Assembly (NCBI GenBank): GCA_038237895.1
Contig: JBBRYE010000003.1
Coordinates: 1 to 64,000 of the forward strand
Length of the DNA stretch: 64,000 bases
Direction of reading: 5' to 3'
Origin: Pseudopedobacter sp038237895
GTDB taxonomy: Bacteria; Bacteroidota; Bacteroidia; Sphingobacteriales; Sphingobacteriaceae
Numbering within the stretch: the stretch's first letter is position 1; the number at the start of each line of letters is the position of its first letter. The notes under the pieces were generated by a model. The model saw only the letters and a list, made by a program, of their open reading frames with translations, was not told the DNA's origin and ran no database searches. Of this stretch, positions 33,170-42,832 are shown piece after piece. The position numbers were made by a program, and so were the translations under genes.

Positions 33170-33934
33170 TTAATAAAAAATTTTTCTTATCCCAATAAAA
33201 ACAAAAACCATTAAGGTATATACTAAAAAGAAAGGTAAAATAAATGCCTTTAAACCCAGCACTAGCATAATTGCAATAAGCAATAATTGAAAACCCAAAC
33301 CAAAAGTAGAAATCCCTGTCATCAACCAGTTGGGTAATATTTCGCCAAAACTCGCATTACTATCTAATTTATAAATGGCTTTATCAAATGCTCCATAAAG
33401 TAATTTATATAAACCAAAAAGAATGTTTACGTGTTTTTGTGTTTCGCCTTTTAAAGCTAATGGTGTTGTATTTTCAAAAACACGACTAGTGGTATCGCCA
33501 TCTACTTTATTTCTTAAAATAACATAATAATAGTTGTAAAGTGTGCCTTGTAATTGCAATCCTAAAAATGCTAACAGGCATATCCAAATGGTATTGTTAC
33601 CGATAAACCAAATGGAGATAAAGAATAAAGCATTTAAAATAATATCGGCAACAGAATCAAGATAACGGCCAGTATAAGATGGTTTTTGTTTTAAACGAGC
33701 CAGCTCCCCATCTGCAGCATCTAAGATAGATTTAAAGATTAAAAAGAATGCAGCTAGCCAATAATATCCAGTTATGATACAATAAATAGCAATTATACCA
33801 GAGATTATAAAACCAATAGTTACGTGAATAGGAGTAAAATTAGTGTTCTTTAAAGAATTAGCGATAACCCTTGCAATTGGTCTACCGTAATCTGAAAAAT
33901 CAATAAATTTATGCTCTTTTGGAAGCTTTGACAT
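33170..33934 (-). CDS. CDP-alcohol phosphatidyltransferase family protein
   Basis: 254 residues, about six membrane helices. The full catalytic motif DG-x2-AR-x8-G-x3-D-x3-D is present (DGELAR ... GRYLDSVAD, about residues 95-120). The family joins CDP-activated lipids to alcohols such as glycerol phosphate, serine or inositol; the acceptor is not readable. Converges on tamB with a small palindrome GGATAATAATTATCC (33146-33160) in the gap that may help end both transcripts. Confidence 0.9.
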   Translation of the reverse strand: MSKLPKEHKFIDFSDYGRPIARVIANSLKNTNFTPIHVTIGFIISGIIAIYCIITGYYWLAAFFLIFKSILDAADGELARLKQKPSYTGRYLDSVADIILNALFFISIWFIGNNTIWICLLAFLGLQLQGTLYNYYYVILRNKVDGDTTSRVFENTTPLALKGETQKHVNILFGLYKLLYGAFDKAIYKLDSNASFGEILPNWLMTGISTFGLGFQLLLIAIMLVLGLKAFILPFFLVYTLMVFVFIGIRKIFY

Positions 33935-33979
33935 TAAATATCATAGAAAAATTAATTTGGAATATACCGTAAAAAGGCG

Positions 33980-33987
33980 CAAATATA
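33980..33987 (-). promoter_or_regulatory. -7 box of the CDP-alcohol phosphatidyltransferase gene
   Basis: Minus strand TATATTTG, exact TAnnTTTG, 46 bases before the start; no clear -33. Confidence 0.45.
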
Positions 33988-34093
33988 AGATTTAATCTTC
34001 TGCTATTCTATCTTTAAAGACGTTATCTAAATTTGTATCTGATATATTGAAATTTTGTGTTTTAGTTATGACGATGTTGATATTCAAATCAAT

Positions 34094-34800
34094 TTAATTC
34101 TCTTCTAATTCTTTATCTATATCTTTTAAAATGCCATCAATTTCTTTTATTGATTTTTCATTAAAAAAAGTTCCCTGTTGGATGTTAAATCTTGAGAAAT
34201 ATAACAAAGACTGAATTCTGCGAGAATCAAAAATTTCATAAAGAGATATGCCATCTTTTTTAAAATATTGATTTTCTAAATCTCCTATTTTTAATTGCTG
34301 ACCGTTCAAAAATTAGCTTGAGATATGATATAAGGAATTGTTTGCTGATAATAAGAAAGAATTGAATTTTTAAGCTTGTTGTTTTCTATAGTGCCAATTT
34401 TACCGCTTGATTTAAAACCTTCATAACGGGCATTATTAAAATTTATGGATAATAACCTTAAATCTGTTTTAGGCCCTATTAATGAATCAGGAAGATATTT
34501 ATCGCCCATTTGCAGCAAGAATTTATAATTATTACTTAGAGTTATTGTTGTCGATTTATTATCTTCAAAAATTTTTTTATCTTTAATTAAGTCATCTTTT
34601 AGTTCTGATAAAAACTGATTTGCTGCTGCTTTTTCATGTCTAGCTTCGCTCCAGTTATGTAACCAAATAGAAAGTGTAATTGCAAAAACTATAATAAATA
34701 TTTCTATTTCTATTTCCTTTATCTTTTACGTAAGGCTATGTTTCTGATTTTTTACTTCGCTATATACTTTTTTGGTATGTTTAATAATCTCTTCTTGCAT
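34094..34800 (-). pseudogene. Broken membrane-anchored protein gene (DUF6090-like)
   Basis: Reading from the ATG at 34800 gives MQEEIIKHTKKVYSEVKNQK HSLT, then TAA at 34726-34728, then in the same frame KIKEIEIEIFIIVFAITLSI WLHNWSEAR and on for about 135 codons to a TGA at 34306-34308. A one-base shift in a T-run there (TTTTTG) restores the frame and continues LNGQQLKIGDLENQYFKK to the TAA at 34094. Joined, this is a protein of about 235 residues with one membrane helix near residue 35, similar in plan to the intact 249-residue gene at 53582-54331. One nonsense and one frameshift indicate decay; two sequencing errors are less likely but possible. Confidence 0.75.
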
Positions 34801-34956
34801 AAATTTCAATAAAAATCTGCTTATTTAAATTAAGCTTGTTATAGTTAGTGCTAAAATATTTACTCTTTGTTTTAATTTTTGAAGATAATACAATAATTAT
34901 AAAAGGGAATATTAAAAGGGAAAGCGGTTTAAAAGATATGTTTTTAAATACTTTTA

Positions 34957-35328
34957 TTAAAGTGTTTCAGATGCTTTTTTACCCATCAAATCCGCTTCCT
35001 TTTCTAAACCTTTCTCATCATTTAAAGGAATTTCTGCTTTCATTTGCAGAGTTGGTTTTACTCTTCCTTGTTTTTGTTGCACTACATGCCATGCTTCGTG
35101 ATGTAAATGTATTTTTTGATCATTTTCTACATGAATATCAGTTCCTTTTGCATAAGCATGGGCTTGTAATTGAGCTGGTTTATCAGCGTTATAATGAACT
35201 TTTACATCATCTAAAGAATATCCAGAAAGATTTTCAATTCCTTGTTTTAAATTATCAGGTAATCCTGTATTATTTTCTTGTTTTTGGATGGGAAGTGATT
35301 GGGTTTTATTCTTTAGTTTTTTATTCAT
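34957..35328 (-). CDS. Very short DUF4157 (eCIS core) domain protein with HExxH
   Basis: 123 residues. LPDNLKQGIENLSGYSLDDV, KVHYNADKPAQLQAHAYAKG, and HEAWHVVQQKQGRV form the DUF4157/eCIS-core domain with a metalloprotease-type HEAWH. The usual follow-on piece (GLEKEADLMGKKA) is there, but the protein then ends, whereas known members go on for hundreds of residues into toxin or carrier parts. No signal peptide. Its ATG is 3 bases after the stop of the esterase gene, so the two are cotranscribed. It may be a remnant, or a minimal carrier domain. No contractile-system genes are near. Confidence 0.82.
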   Translation of the reverse strand: MNKKLKNKTQSLPIQKQENNTGLPDNLKQGIENLSGYSLDDVKVHYNADKPAQLQAHAYAKGTDIHVENDQKIHLHHEAWHVVQQKQGRVKPTLQMKAEIPLNDEKGLEKEADLMGKKASETL

Positions 35329-35331
35329 TCT

Positions 35332-36213
35332 TTAATGATTCTTATTGATGTTTTCCCAATCCTTAAAAATAAATCTTAAAGCGTCGAAATAGGCAACTAT
35401 CGGTTCTGTCATATGAGTTTCTGTTGGATAATGTTTATACTTATAGTTGAATCCAATTAAATTTTTATTAATGATTATGGAATCAAACTTCAATAAATCT
35501 GCATGAAAAAAAGAGGCATCACCACCTTCATTCCCATCACTATAAAATAAAATTTTGTTTAAAGTACTTCCATTTTTCAATTTTTCATCAGCCAATTTTA
35601 AAAGATATTTATTGTCCCAATAAAATGATGGACTAACAGCAATGTAAGCATCAAATAGTTCAGGATGCGTCAACAGACAATTAATAGATGAAAGTCCACC
35701 GAAAGAATGTCCCGCAAAAATTTTATAGGGTTTCGTTTTGTAGCTTTTATTAATGACTGGTATTAACTCCGTTTCGATAAATTTCAAAAAGTTTTCATTT
35801 CCTCCGCTGGGTTTCTTCAAATTACTGCTGTCTGGCTTGCCTAAATAATCAGTTATACTTGCTGTTGGCGTTAAATCTCTTCTTCGGTCTGTATTGGGTA
35901 TGCCTACTATTATCATTTTTGGTATTGCCAGGACATCTGTCCGACTAAGATAATCTGCATATTGGGCAAGCAGTTCGAAATGATTATCGCCATCCATTAA
36001 ATACAATACCGGAAAGCGTTCGTCTAAATTTGTAGAATCTGGTTCAGGGCAATAAATATAAATTTTACGGTCTTCATTCAAAACTTTAGAATGAATTGTT
36101 AAAATTTCACTTTGTGGATATTTATAGGGTTCTGTATTTTGAGCGTTCACATTTGAAACAACAAACAGTAGCGAAAGGGTAAAATAGTTTAGGAAATAAT
36201 TTACAAATTTCAT
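35332..36213 (-). CDS. Secreted alpha/beta-hydrolase esterase (Fes/IroE-like)
   Basis: 293 residues with a signal peptide (about 1-24, ending NVNAQ). Putative-esterase fold: FPVLYLMDGDNHFELLA, MIIVGIPNTDRRRDLTPT, nucleophile elbow GHSFGGLSS, and a late histidine in TETHMTEP; the acidic residue is probably in YSDGNEGGD. Family members cut siderophore esters, formylglutathione or other acyl esters; the substrate is not clear. It is translationally coupled to the DUF4157 gene, an unusual partner. Confidence 0.88.
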   Translation of the reverse strand: MKFVNYFLNYFTLSLLFVVSNVNAQNTEPYKYPQSEILTIHSKVLNEDRKIYIYCPEPDSTNLDERFPVLYLMDGDNHFELLAQYADYLSRTDVLAIPKMIIVGIPNTDRRRDLTPTASITDYLGKPDSSNLKKPSGGNENFLKFIETELIPVINKSYKTKPYKIFAGHSFGGLSSINCLLTHPELFDAYIAVSPSFYWDNKYLLKLADEKLKNGSTLNKILFYSDGNEGGDASFFHADLLKFDSIIINKNLIGFNYKYKHYPTETHMTEPIVAYFDALRFIFKDWENINKNH

Positions 36214-36391
36214 ATTGTATAATTAAAATGGTTTTATTGTAACTTGGTTTTTTGCGTGATTGATGACGTTTTGGAAATTTTTGCAGAAATGGCATTGCTT
36301 GCTGAATCTTTATCACACCTCAATAAGTTTAGTAAACAACCTGCGCCACCGGCAGTTGATTTTACAAGACTTTACAATAGCAAATGTTTTT

Positions 36392-38305
36392 TTATAAAAT
36401 TATATATTCCTCAATTTTATTTTTTAATAAGCTTATCAAATTATTAAGACGATCTAACTTTTGTATAGATTTAGATGATTTAAAATCTTCACAAAACTTA
36501 TTAGACAATTTTACTTTTAAAGATTCTAACTTTTGCTTGTTTTTTAACCCTTCGCATTGCTGCTTTAATTGTATAATGACAGCATTAGCTTCATCAATAA
36601 TGAAAGTTTGATTCATTTCGACTTCAAAAAAACTTTTTACAAATTGAGATGGATATAAATCTTCAATTGTACATTCATTAGGTAAAGAATTAAGAATGTC
36701 TTTTAGGGTAAATACATTTTTTGAGCTGTAAAAGTCTTTTTGAGAATCTAAAATAATCCCTTTATTGTCCCTTCCTTCTTTATCCGCATCAAAAACAAAA
36801 AAGGAGGAAATACTTTCATTTTGAAGTAGTCTAGCAAATCCAGGCATTTTACTCGCCCCTCCAGCAACTTTAATGGCAAAGAAAAATCCACTAAATAATT
36901 GATGAAACGCATGCGAAATTATATTTTTATCATCTCCTCCTTCAACTACAATTATATTATTCGGAATTAATTCTTTGAAAATATTTAAGCCAAAAGCCGC
37001 AGTCAAAACATTATCATCAATGATATTTGCAGTTTTGCTCACTTGATTAATTTCCGTATTAGACTTATTTTTTGTAACAATAAAATTTCTTTCAGGTATT
37101 TGGGTATCAATCATAAATTGACTGTGTGTTGATACTAGAACGGTATTATTTTTACCAATTTTTAAAATTTCATCTCTCATGTATTTTATTCCACTAGGAT
37201 GTAGATGTACTTCAGGCTCATCAATTAAAAGAATAGTATTTTGTAAATTATTTGTATCATTTTGAGCAGATATTGAAAGAATGAGTGATATAAACTGTTT
37301 AAATCCATCACTACGCTGAATCATATTGTAGTAATTAAATTTTTTGTCTTTATCTTCCACTAAAACTTGACAAGTTTCTGAATTTATTGATACCCTAATT
37401 TTTATTTTATGTTCTTTCCAAATTTTATTAATAAATTTTGTTGTTGAATCGGATAATCGTTCTTCTAATTCATCTCTACGAGCTTGATTTTTTAAAGCAT
37501 TTTCTATAGTTGCTTTGATATCTGTATCAGTTTTTTTTCCAAAAACGTTAAAAATATTTTTAAGCGGGATTGATATTAAGGGATTTTCCTTAAACTCACT
37601 TAAATTAATTTCTTCATTTATAAGAAAATCAGCACTAGCTTTCCAACTTTGAATTTTCGGAAGCTGACTTATAAAATTTTCTTTCACTTGTAATAATATC
37701 CATGATTCTAAATCAGATGCTTTTAATAATCTTTGATTAGACTTTAAAAAGCTTGTTGCATTTCCTTTTGTAATAATCTCTTTAATTTCATTTATACTAC
37801 TTAAAAGTCCAATTGTCTCGTTATTCTTTACTGTTCCATCTGCAGTGGGTGTAATGTTTTTTGTGATAACATAATTAAAAAGAGATAATTCTTGTTCATT
37901 AATTTTAATTGAATAATTAAAATTACTCCCACTTTTTTTATTCCTATACACATTTTTGGTAAATCTTGTAATTTCGATTTTCTCCCAAGTCTCGTTGTCT
38001 AAGCCAAATCTTTTTGTGATTAGCTTTTTCCATGATTGTTGATTATCTAATATAAAATAGCCGTAAATATCAATATAATCATCTTCATCTTGTGCTTCCA
38101 AAGAACAATAAATATCATAATCTATATCCTCTAATCCGGTATCAATTAAACTTATAGCGTGAAGAATTGCACTTTTCCCACTTTCATTTAGACCTACCAA
38201 AAAATTTGTATTACTCCTATTAATTCCTTGACCATATGCGTCGAAAGGAATTATAATTTCTCTAATACTTTTAAAATTATTTATTTCAACGCTACTTAAT
38301 CTCAT
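36392..38305 (-). CDS. OLD-family ATP-dependent endonuclease (AAA ATPase + TOPRIM)
   Basis: 637 residues. N-terminal ABC/SMC-like ATPase: MRLSSVEINNFKSI, Walker A GLNESGKS (38-45), Walker B LLIDEPEVHLHPSG (about 360-372) and a following STHSQFMID H-loop. C-terminal TOPRIM nuclease domain: VVEGGDDKNII (Glu near 453) and FVFDADKEGRDNKG (DxD near 503). This is OLD-like. GajA of Gabija has the same plan, but the helicase partner GajB is missing here, so this is a class-1, stand-alone OLD. Likely anti-phage or DNA-processing. The 178 bases before the esterase gene hold no clear gene. Confidence 0.88.
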   Translation of the reverse strand: MRLSSVEINNFKSIREIIIPFDAYGQGINRSNTNFLVGLNESGKSAILHAISLIDTGLEDIDYDIYCSLEAQDEDDYIDIYGYFILDNQQSWKKLITKRFGLDNETWEKIEITRFTKNVYRNKKSGSNFNYSIKINEQELSLFNYVITKNITPTADGTVKNNETIGLLSSINEIKEIITKGNATSFLKSNQRLLKASDLESWILLQVKENFISQLPKIQSWKASADFLINEEINLSEFKENPLISIPLKNIFNVFGKKTDTDIKATIENALKNQARRDELEERLSDSTTKFINKIWKEHKIKIRVSINSETCQVLVEDKDKKFNYYNMIQRSDGFKQFISLILSISAQNDTNNLQNTILLIDEPEVHLHPSGIKYMRDEILKIGKNNTVLVSTHSQFMIDTQIPERNFIVTKNKSNTEINQVSKTANIIDDNVLTAAFGLNIFKELIPNNIIVVEGGDDKNIISHAFHQLFSGFFFAIKVAGGASKMPGFARLLQNESISSFFVFDADKEGRDNKGIILDSQKDFYSSKNVFTLKDILNSLPNECTIEDLYPSQFVKSFFEVEMNQTFIIDEANAVIIQLKQQCEGLKNKQKLESLKVKLSNKFCEDFKSSKSIQKLDRLNNLISLLKNKIEEYIIL

Positions 38306-38403
38306 AGTAATAAGAAATTGTTTTTAATTATTAGTTTAAAAAATTCTAGATATTTTCAATCCCTCAATATAATAATTAATCCCAAAAAAAACTCAGCACA
38401 AAA

Positions 38404-38434
38404 AAAGCCGTTTAATTTAAAATCAAACGGCTTT
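38404..38434 (-). terminator. Terminator of the rimP-nusA-infB operon
   Basis: Perfect 10-bp stem AAAGCCGTTT / AAACGGCTTT with an 11-base AT loop; on the minus strand it runs into TTTTTTG. 20 bases after the infB stop. Confidence 0.9.
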
Positions 38435-38453
38435 AATTATACTTAAAAGAAAT

Positions 38454-41400
38454 TTACAACTTCCTTTTTATCTCTACTTGTTCGTAAGCTTCAACAATAT
38501 CATTTACCTGGATATCATTATAACCTTTAATGTTTAAACCACATTCATAACCTCTCGCCACTTCTTTTACATCGTCTTTAAAACGTTTTAAAGATTCCAG
38601 CTCGCCAGTATAAACCACAACTCCCTCACGGATAATCCTGATTTTACTGTTTCTATGAATGGTTCCGTCTAACACCATACAACCTGCAATGGTACCCACT
38701 TTAGTAATTTTGAAGGTTTCTCTAATCTCAACGTTAGCAACAATTTTCTCTTCAAATTCTGGAGCCAACATACCTTCCATCGCTGCTTTAATCTCATCGA
38801 TAGCTTTGTAGATGATAGAATATAACCTTACATCAATTTCTTCTTGTTCTGCTAATTTCCTGGCACCTGCACTTGGTCTCACCTGGAAACCAATAATAAT
38901 CGCATCAGAAGCTGTAGCTAATAAAACATCAGATTCTGAGATCGGACCAACTGCTTTATGAACAATTTTAACCTGAATTTGCTCGGTAGATAGTTTTTGT
39001 AATGAATCTGATAATGCTTCTACAGAACCATCCACGTCACCTTTAATAATGATGTTCAGTTCTTTAAAGTTACCAATCGCTAAACGACGACCAATTTCAT
39101 CAAGTGTAATGTGTTTCTGAGTACGTAAACCTTGTTCGCGTTGTAACTGTAAACGTTTGTTTGCAATATCCCTTGCTTCTGGTTCGCTCTCAACTCCGTT
39201 AAAACGATCTCCTGCTTGTGGAGCTCCGGCAAAACCTAAAACTTGAACTGGTTGAGACGGACCAACTTGATCTACCCTTGCACCTCTTTCGTTATAAAGT
39301 GCCTTTACTCTACCGCTGTAAGAACCAGCAAGAATTGGATCTCCAACTTTAAGCGTTCCTGCTTCTACTAAAACCGTAGCTACATAACCTCTGCCTTTAT
39401 CTAATTGAGCCTCAATTACTGTACCTACTGCCCTCTTATCAGGGTTTGCTTTCAGTTCTAATAATTCTGCTTCTAATAATACTTTTTCTAACAATTTATC
39501 AATGTTAAGTCCAGATTTAGCAGAGATTTCTTGTGTTTGGTATTTACCACCCCACTCTTCTACTAAAATGTTCATTATTGATAATTGCTCACGTATCTTA
39601 TCAGGATTTGCACCTGGCTTATCCATTTTGTTGAAAGCAAATACCATTGGCAAATTAGCGGCCAATGCGTGATTAATTGCTTCCGTAGTTTGTGGCATCA
39701 CGGTATCATCCGCAGCAATTACGATAATTGCAACATCGGTTACTTTGGCCCCACGAGCTCTCATCGCTGTAAAGGCTTCGTGTCCCGGTGTATCTAAGAA
39801 AGTGATGCTTTTATCTTCATCAACTTTTACTTCGTAAGCACCAATATGTTGTGTAATACCTCCTGCTTCTCCAGAAATTACGTTTGCTTTACGGATAAAA
39901 TCCAGTAAAGATGTTTTACCATGATCTACGTGACCCATTACGGTAACAATTGGAGACCTTGATATTAACGAACCTTCCGTATCTGCTTCTTCTAAATTTA
40001 TTTCTTCTTCTTCTGCACCAACAAATTGTATTTCGTAACCAAATTCATCTGCTACGATAGTTAAAGTTTCTGCATCCAATCTTTGATTGATAGATACAAA
40101 CAAACCTAAACTCATACAGGTTGCAATAATTTCAGTAACGGTTACATCCATCATTGTAGCCAACTCGTTTGCGGTTACAAACTCTGTTGTCTTCAATACT
40201 TTAGAGTCCATTTCCTCTGCAGCTAATCTTTCCTCAGCTGTAGCGGCAACATCATCACGTTTTTGACGACGTAATTTAGAACGTTGTGCAAATTTACCAG
40301 ATTTACCAGCTCCACTTAATCTAGCAAGCGTTGCTTTAATTTGATCTTGTATTTCTTTTTCTGTTGGTTCTGCTTTTGGTGGAACTGGTTGTCCTCTTCT
40401 ATGTGGAGGTCTTGCTCCCGGAACTACAGGTCTATTACCTTGCCCTTGAGTTCCGCCGCCACTACCAGAATTTGGTCTATTTCCTTGATAACCACCGCCA
40501 CTTTGAGCTGGAGTTCCGGTTTGACCTTGACCTTGTCCTTGCGGACGATTGCCGCCACCGGCTCCTGGTGCGCCTCCACTTGGTGTAGGTTTGCGCTTTC
40601 TTTTTCGTTTGTTATCGGCTGTATTTGGGTTAGATGAAGATGCAACTGGTTGATCTTTTTTTCTATCAACCGGAAGTTCAATTCGGCCAATAACTTTTGG
40701 ACCTGTTAATTGCTTCGCTTTAGCTCTTATTACCTCATCTTCTTCCTCTACAACAGCTGGAGGAGCTATATTATTTTCTACAGTAGGTTTTACTATCTCT
40801 ACTTTTTGTTCTTTTATTGGCGCAGCTTCTTCTTTTTTGCTTTCTGCAACAAATTCTTTTTCTGGTTTTGGTACTTCAACTTTTGGCGCTTCTTCTACCT
40901 TCGGAGTTTCCGCTTTTATAGTTTCTTCCTGCTTAGGTTTTTCTTCTATAACAGGTTTTTCTTCAACTACCTCTTGTTTCGGTTCTTCCTTAACTTCTGG
41001 CTTTACAGCTGCTTTTGATTCTTGAGCTTGTTCTTTAAAAGATTTTTTATCAGGACGTGTTTTAGAATTTAAGCTATCTAAATCTATTTTACCAACTATC
41101 TTAACTCCTGGGTTTGATGAAGTATCTTCCCTAACAATTTCTTGTTTTGGTTCTTCTTTTTTAACCTCAGGTACTACAGGCGGAGTGTAGCCCGTATTTT
41201 TTATTAAAATTTCTTCGGCTTCCTCTTCTCTTTTAGGCGATAAAATTGGTGCTGGTGTTTCAACAGCATTGCTAACGTCATCACGACGTATCTTGCCTAT
41301 AACAATACTTTTTGATTCTTCTCTAAGGATTTTATCTCCTTGGTATTCTTTCAAAAGAGCATTATACATGTCGCCAGATAGCTTAGTATTTGGTCTTGCT

Positions 41401-41504
41401 TCTACTTTAAAGCCTTGGCCATTTAAAAACTCAGCGATGGTACTTAAACCAATGTTTAGTTCTTTTGCAACTTTTAATATTCCTAAATTTTTGTCTTCTG
41501 ACAT
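38454..41504 (-). CDS. infB: Translation initiation factor IF-2
   Basis: 1016 residues, the long Bacteroidota form. IF2-N module at the start (LKVAKELNIGLSTIAEFLNG). A Pro/Glu/Lys-rich region (about 65-265) and a Gly/Arg/Gln-rich region (about 295-375) precede a second helical module. G-domain: GHVDHGKT (524-531), DTPGHEAF, NKMD; then the beta-barrel and fMet-tRNA domains (GTVIEAQLDKGRGYVATVLV, ... EVARGYECGLNIKGYNDI). Third gene of rimP-nusA-infB. The low-complexity part explains several spurious frames on the other strand. Confidence 0.98.
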   Translation of the reverse strand: MSEDKNLGILKVAKELNIGLSTIAEFLNGQGFKVEARPNTKLSGDMYNALLKEYQGDKILREESKSIVIGKIRRDDVSNAVETPAPILSPKREEEAEEILIKNTGYTPPVVPEVKKEEPKQEIVREDTSSNPGVKIVGKIDLDSLNSKTRPDKKSFKEQAQESKAAVKPEVKEEPKQEVVEEKPVIEEKPKQEETIKAETPKVEEAPKVEVPKPEKEFVAESKKEEAAPIKEQKVEIVKPTVENNIAPPAVVEEEDEVIRAKAKQLTGPKVIGRIELPVDRKKDQPVASSSNPNTADNKRKRKRKPTPSGGAPGAGGGNRPQGQGQGQTGTPAQSGGGYQGNRPNSGSGGGTQGQGNRPVVPGARPPHRRGQPVPPKAEPTEKEIQDQIKATLARLSGAGKSGKFAQRSKLRRQKRDDVAATAEERLAAEEMDSKVLKTTEFVTANELATMMDVTVTEIIATCMSLGLFVSINQRLDAETLTIVADEFGYEIQFVGAEEEEINLEEADTEGSLISRSPIVTVMGHVDHGKTSLLDFIRKANVISGEAGGITQHIGAYEVKVDEDKSITFLDTPGHEAFTAMRARGAKVTDVAIIVIAADDTVMPQTTEAINHALAANLPMVFAFNKMDKPGANPDKIREQLSIMNILVEEWGGKYQTQEISAKSGLNIDKLLEKVLLEAELLELKANPDKRAVGTVIEAQLDKGRGYVATVLVEAGTLKVGDPILAGSYSGRVKALYNERGARVDQVGPSQPVQVLGFAGAPQAGDRFNGVESEPEARDIANKRLQLQREQGLRTQKHITLDEIGRRLAIGNFKELNIIIKGDVDGSVEALSDSLQKLSTEQIQVKIVHKAVGPISESDVLLATASDAIIIGFQVRPSAGARKLAEQEEIDVRLYSIIYKAIDEIKAAMEGMLAPEFEEKIVANVEIRETFKITKVGTIAGCMVLDGTIHRNSKIRIIREGVVVYTGELESLKRFKDDVKEVARGYECGLNIKGYNDIQVNDIVEAYEQVEIKRKL

Positions 41505-41566
41505 TTAATCTTTTCTTTCTAAGCTATTATTACACAAAAGTACGTTTATTACTACAAAACAAAAAG

Positions 41567-42802
41567 CTATTCAAACTCAGAACGTAAAATTCCAAGCACT
41601 TCTTCAATAGTCTCTACTTCTAAATCAGTACGTTTTACCAAATCAGCAGCGGATAAAGCTATTACGCTTTTTGCAGTATCTAAACCTATCTTCTTAAATT
41701 CATCTATAATCCATCCATCAATTTCATCAGAGAATTCTTCTAAATCTACATCTTCCTCTTCTTCTGATGATTCACGATAAACGTCAATTTCATATCCGGT
41801 TAATTTTCCAGCTAGTTTGATATTATGACCACCTCTACCAATGGCTAATGAAACTTGATCTGGTTTTAAATAAACAGCAGCTCTCATGGTTTCATCATCT
41901 AATTTAATAGAGGTGATTTTTGCTGGTGAAAGTGCTCTTTGGATATATAATGAGATATTATTTGTGAAGTTGATCACATCAATATTTTCATTTCTTAATT
42001 CTCTTACAATACCATGTATTCTTGAACCTTTCATTCCCACACAAGCTCCTACAGGGTCAATCCTATCATCATAAGATTCTACTGCTACTTTTGCTCTTTC
42101 TCCTGGCTCTCTAACTATCTTTTTAATGGTAATCAATCCATCAAAAATCTCTGGAACTTCTAATTCAAACAAGCGTTGTAAAAATGCTGGTGCAGTTCTA
42201 GAAATAATGATTTTTGGGTTGCTGTTCAGCATTTCTACTTTATCTACAACTGCTCTAACTGTATCTCCTTTTTTGAAATAATCTGCAGGGATTTGTTCTG
42301 TTTTAGGTAAGATCAATTCGTTTCCTTCGTCATCAATTACTAAAGTTTCTTTTTTCCAAACTTGATAAACTTCTCCGGTTACAATTTCTCCAACTCTATC
42401 TTTGTAATTTTTAAAGATTTCGTCTTTCTCTAATTCTAAGATTTTAGAAACCAAAGTTTGGCGGGCAGCTAAAATTGCTCTTCTACCAAAACTTTCTAAA
42501 GTAATCTGCTCGATGAAATCATCGCCAACTTCTAAATCAGCATCAATTTTTTGTACATCTGCTAATTCAATTTCCAGATCATCATCTTCAGAAAAACCAT
42601 CTTCCATTACAGTTCTGGTTCTCCAAATCTCCAAATCTCCATTATCTGGATTTACAATTACATCGCAATTCTCATCAGTGCCAAAACGCTTTCGTAACAT
42701 ACTTCGGAAAACTTCTTCCAAAACACTTATTACTGTTGGCCTGTCAATATTCTTGAAGTCCTTAAACTCTTGAAACGAATCGATTAAATTAATGCTTTCC
42801 AT
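41567..42802 (-). CDS. nusA: Transcription termination/antitermination protein NusA
   Basis: 411 residues. N-terminal RNAP-binding domain (1-130), S1 (about 135-200; VGEIVTGEVYQVWKKETLVI), KH1/KH2 (about 230-345; DPVGACVGMKGSRIHGIVRE, LAIGRGGHNIKLAGKLTGYE) and an acidic C-terminal helical part. It lacks the two long acidic repeats of E. coli NusA, as usual in this phylum. Middle gene of the operon, 62 bases before infB. Confidence 0.97.
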   Translation of the reverse strand: MESINLIDSFQEFKDFKNIDRPTVISVLEEVFRSMLRKRFGTDENCDVIVNPDNGDLEIWRTRTVMEDGFSEDDDLEIELADVQKIDADLEVGDDFIEQITLESFGRRAILAARQTLVSKILELEKDEIFKNYKDRVGEIVTGEVYQVWKKETLVIDDEGNELILPKTEQIPADYFKKGDTVRAVVDKVEMLNSNPKIIISRTAPAFLQRLFELEVPEIFDGLITIKKIVREPGERAKVAVESYDDRIDPVGACVGMKGSRIHGIVRELRNENIDVINFTNNISLYIQRALSPAKITSIKLDDETMRAAVYLKPDQVSLAIGRGGHNIKLAGKLTGYEIDVYRESSEEEEDVDLEEFSDEIDGWIIDEFKKIGLDTAKSVIALSAADLVKRTDLEVETIEEVLGILRSEFE

Positions 42803-42832
42803 TTGCTATCATTGCTATTATAAATCTTCTTG

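Noticed and set aside
34848..35348. 166-codon plus-strand frame across the DUF4157 gene
   Set aside because: It is antisense to the DUF4157 gene, whose motifs are clear; its own product is Phe/Leu-rich without domain signs.
36214..36391. Short frames in the gap between the esterase and OLD genes
   Set aside because: No start signal, no recognisable protein; only a short GC-richer patch that I cannot interpret.
34957..38305. A contractile injection system (eCIS) or Gabija locus
   Set aside because: Only a short DUF4157 domain and a lone OLD protein are present; no sheath, tube, baseplate or GajB helicase genes.
40341..41025. Several open frames opposite infB
   Set aside because: They are shadows of the low-complexity Pro/Glu/Lys and Gly-rich regions of IF-2 and have no protein-like pattern.
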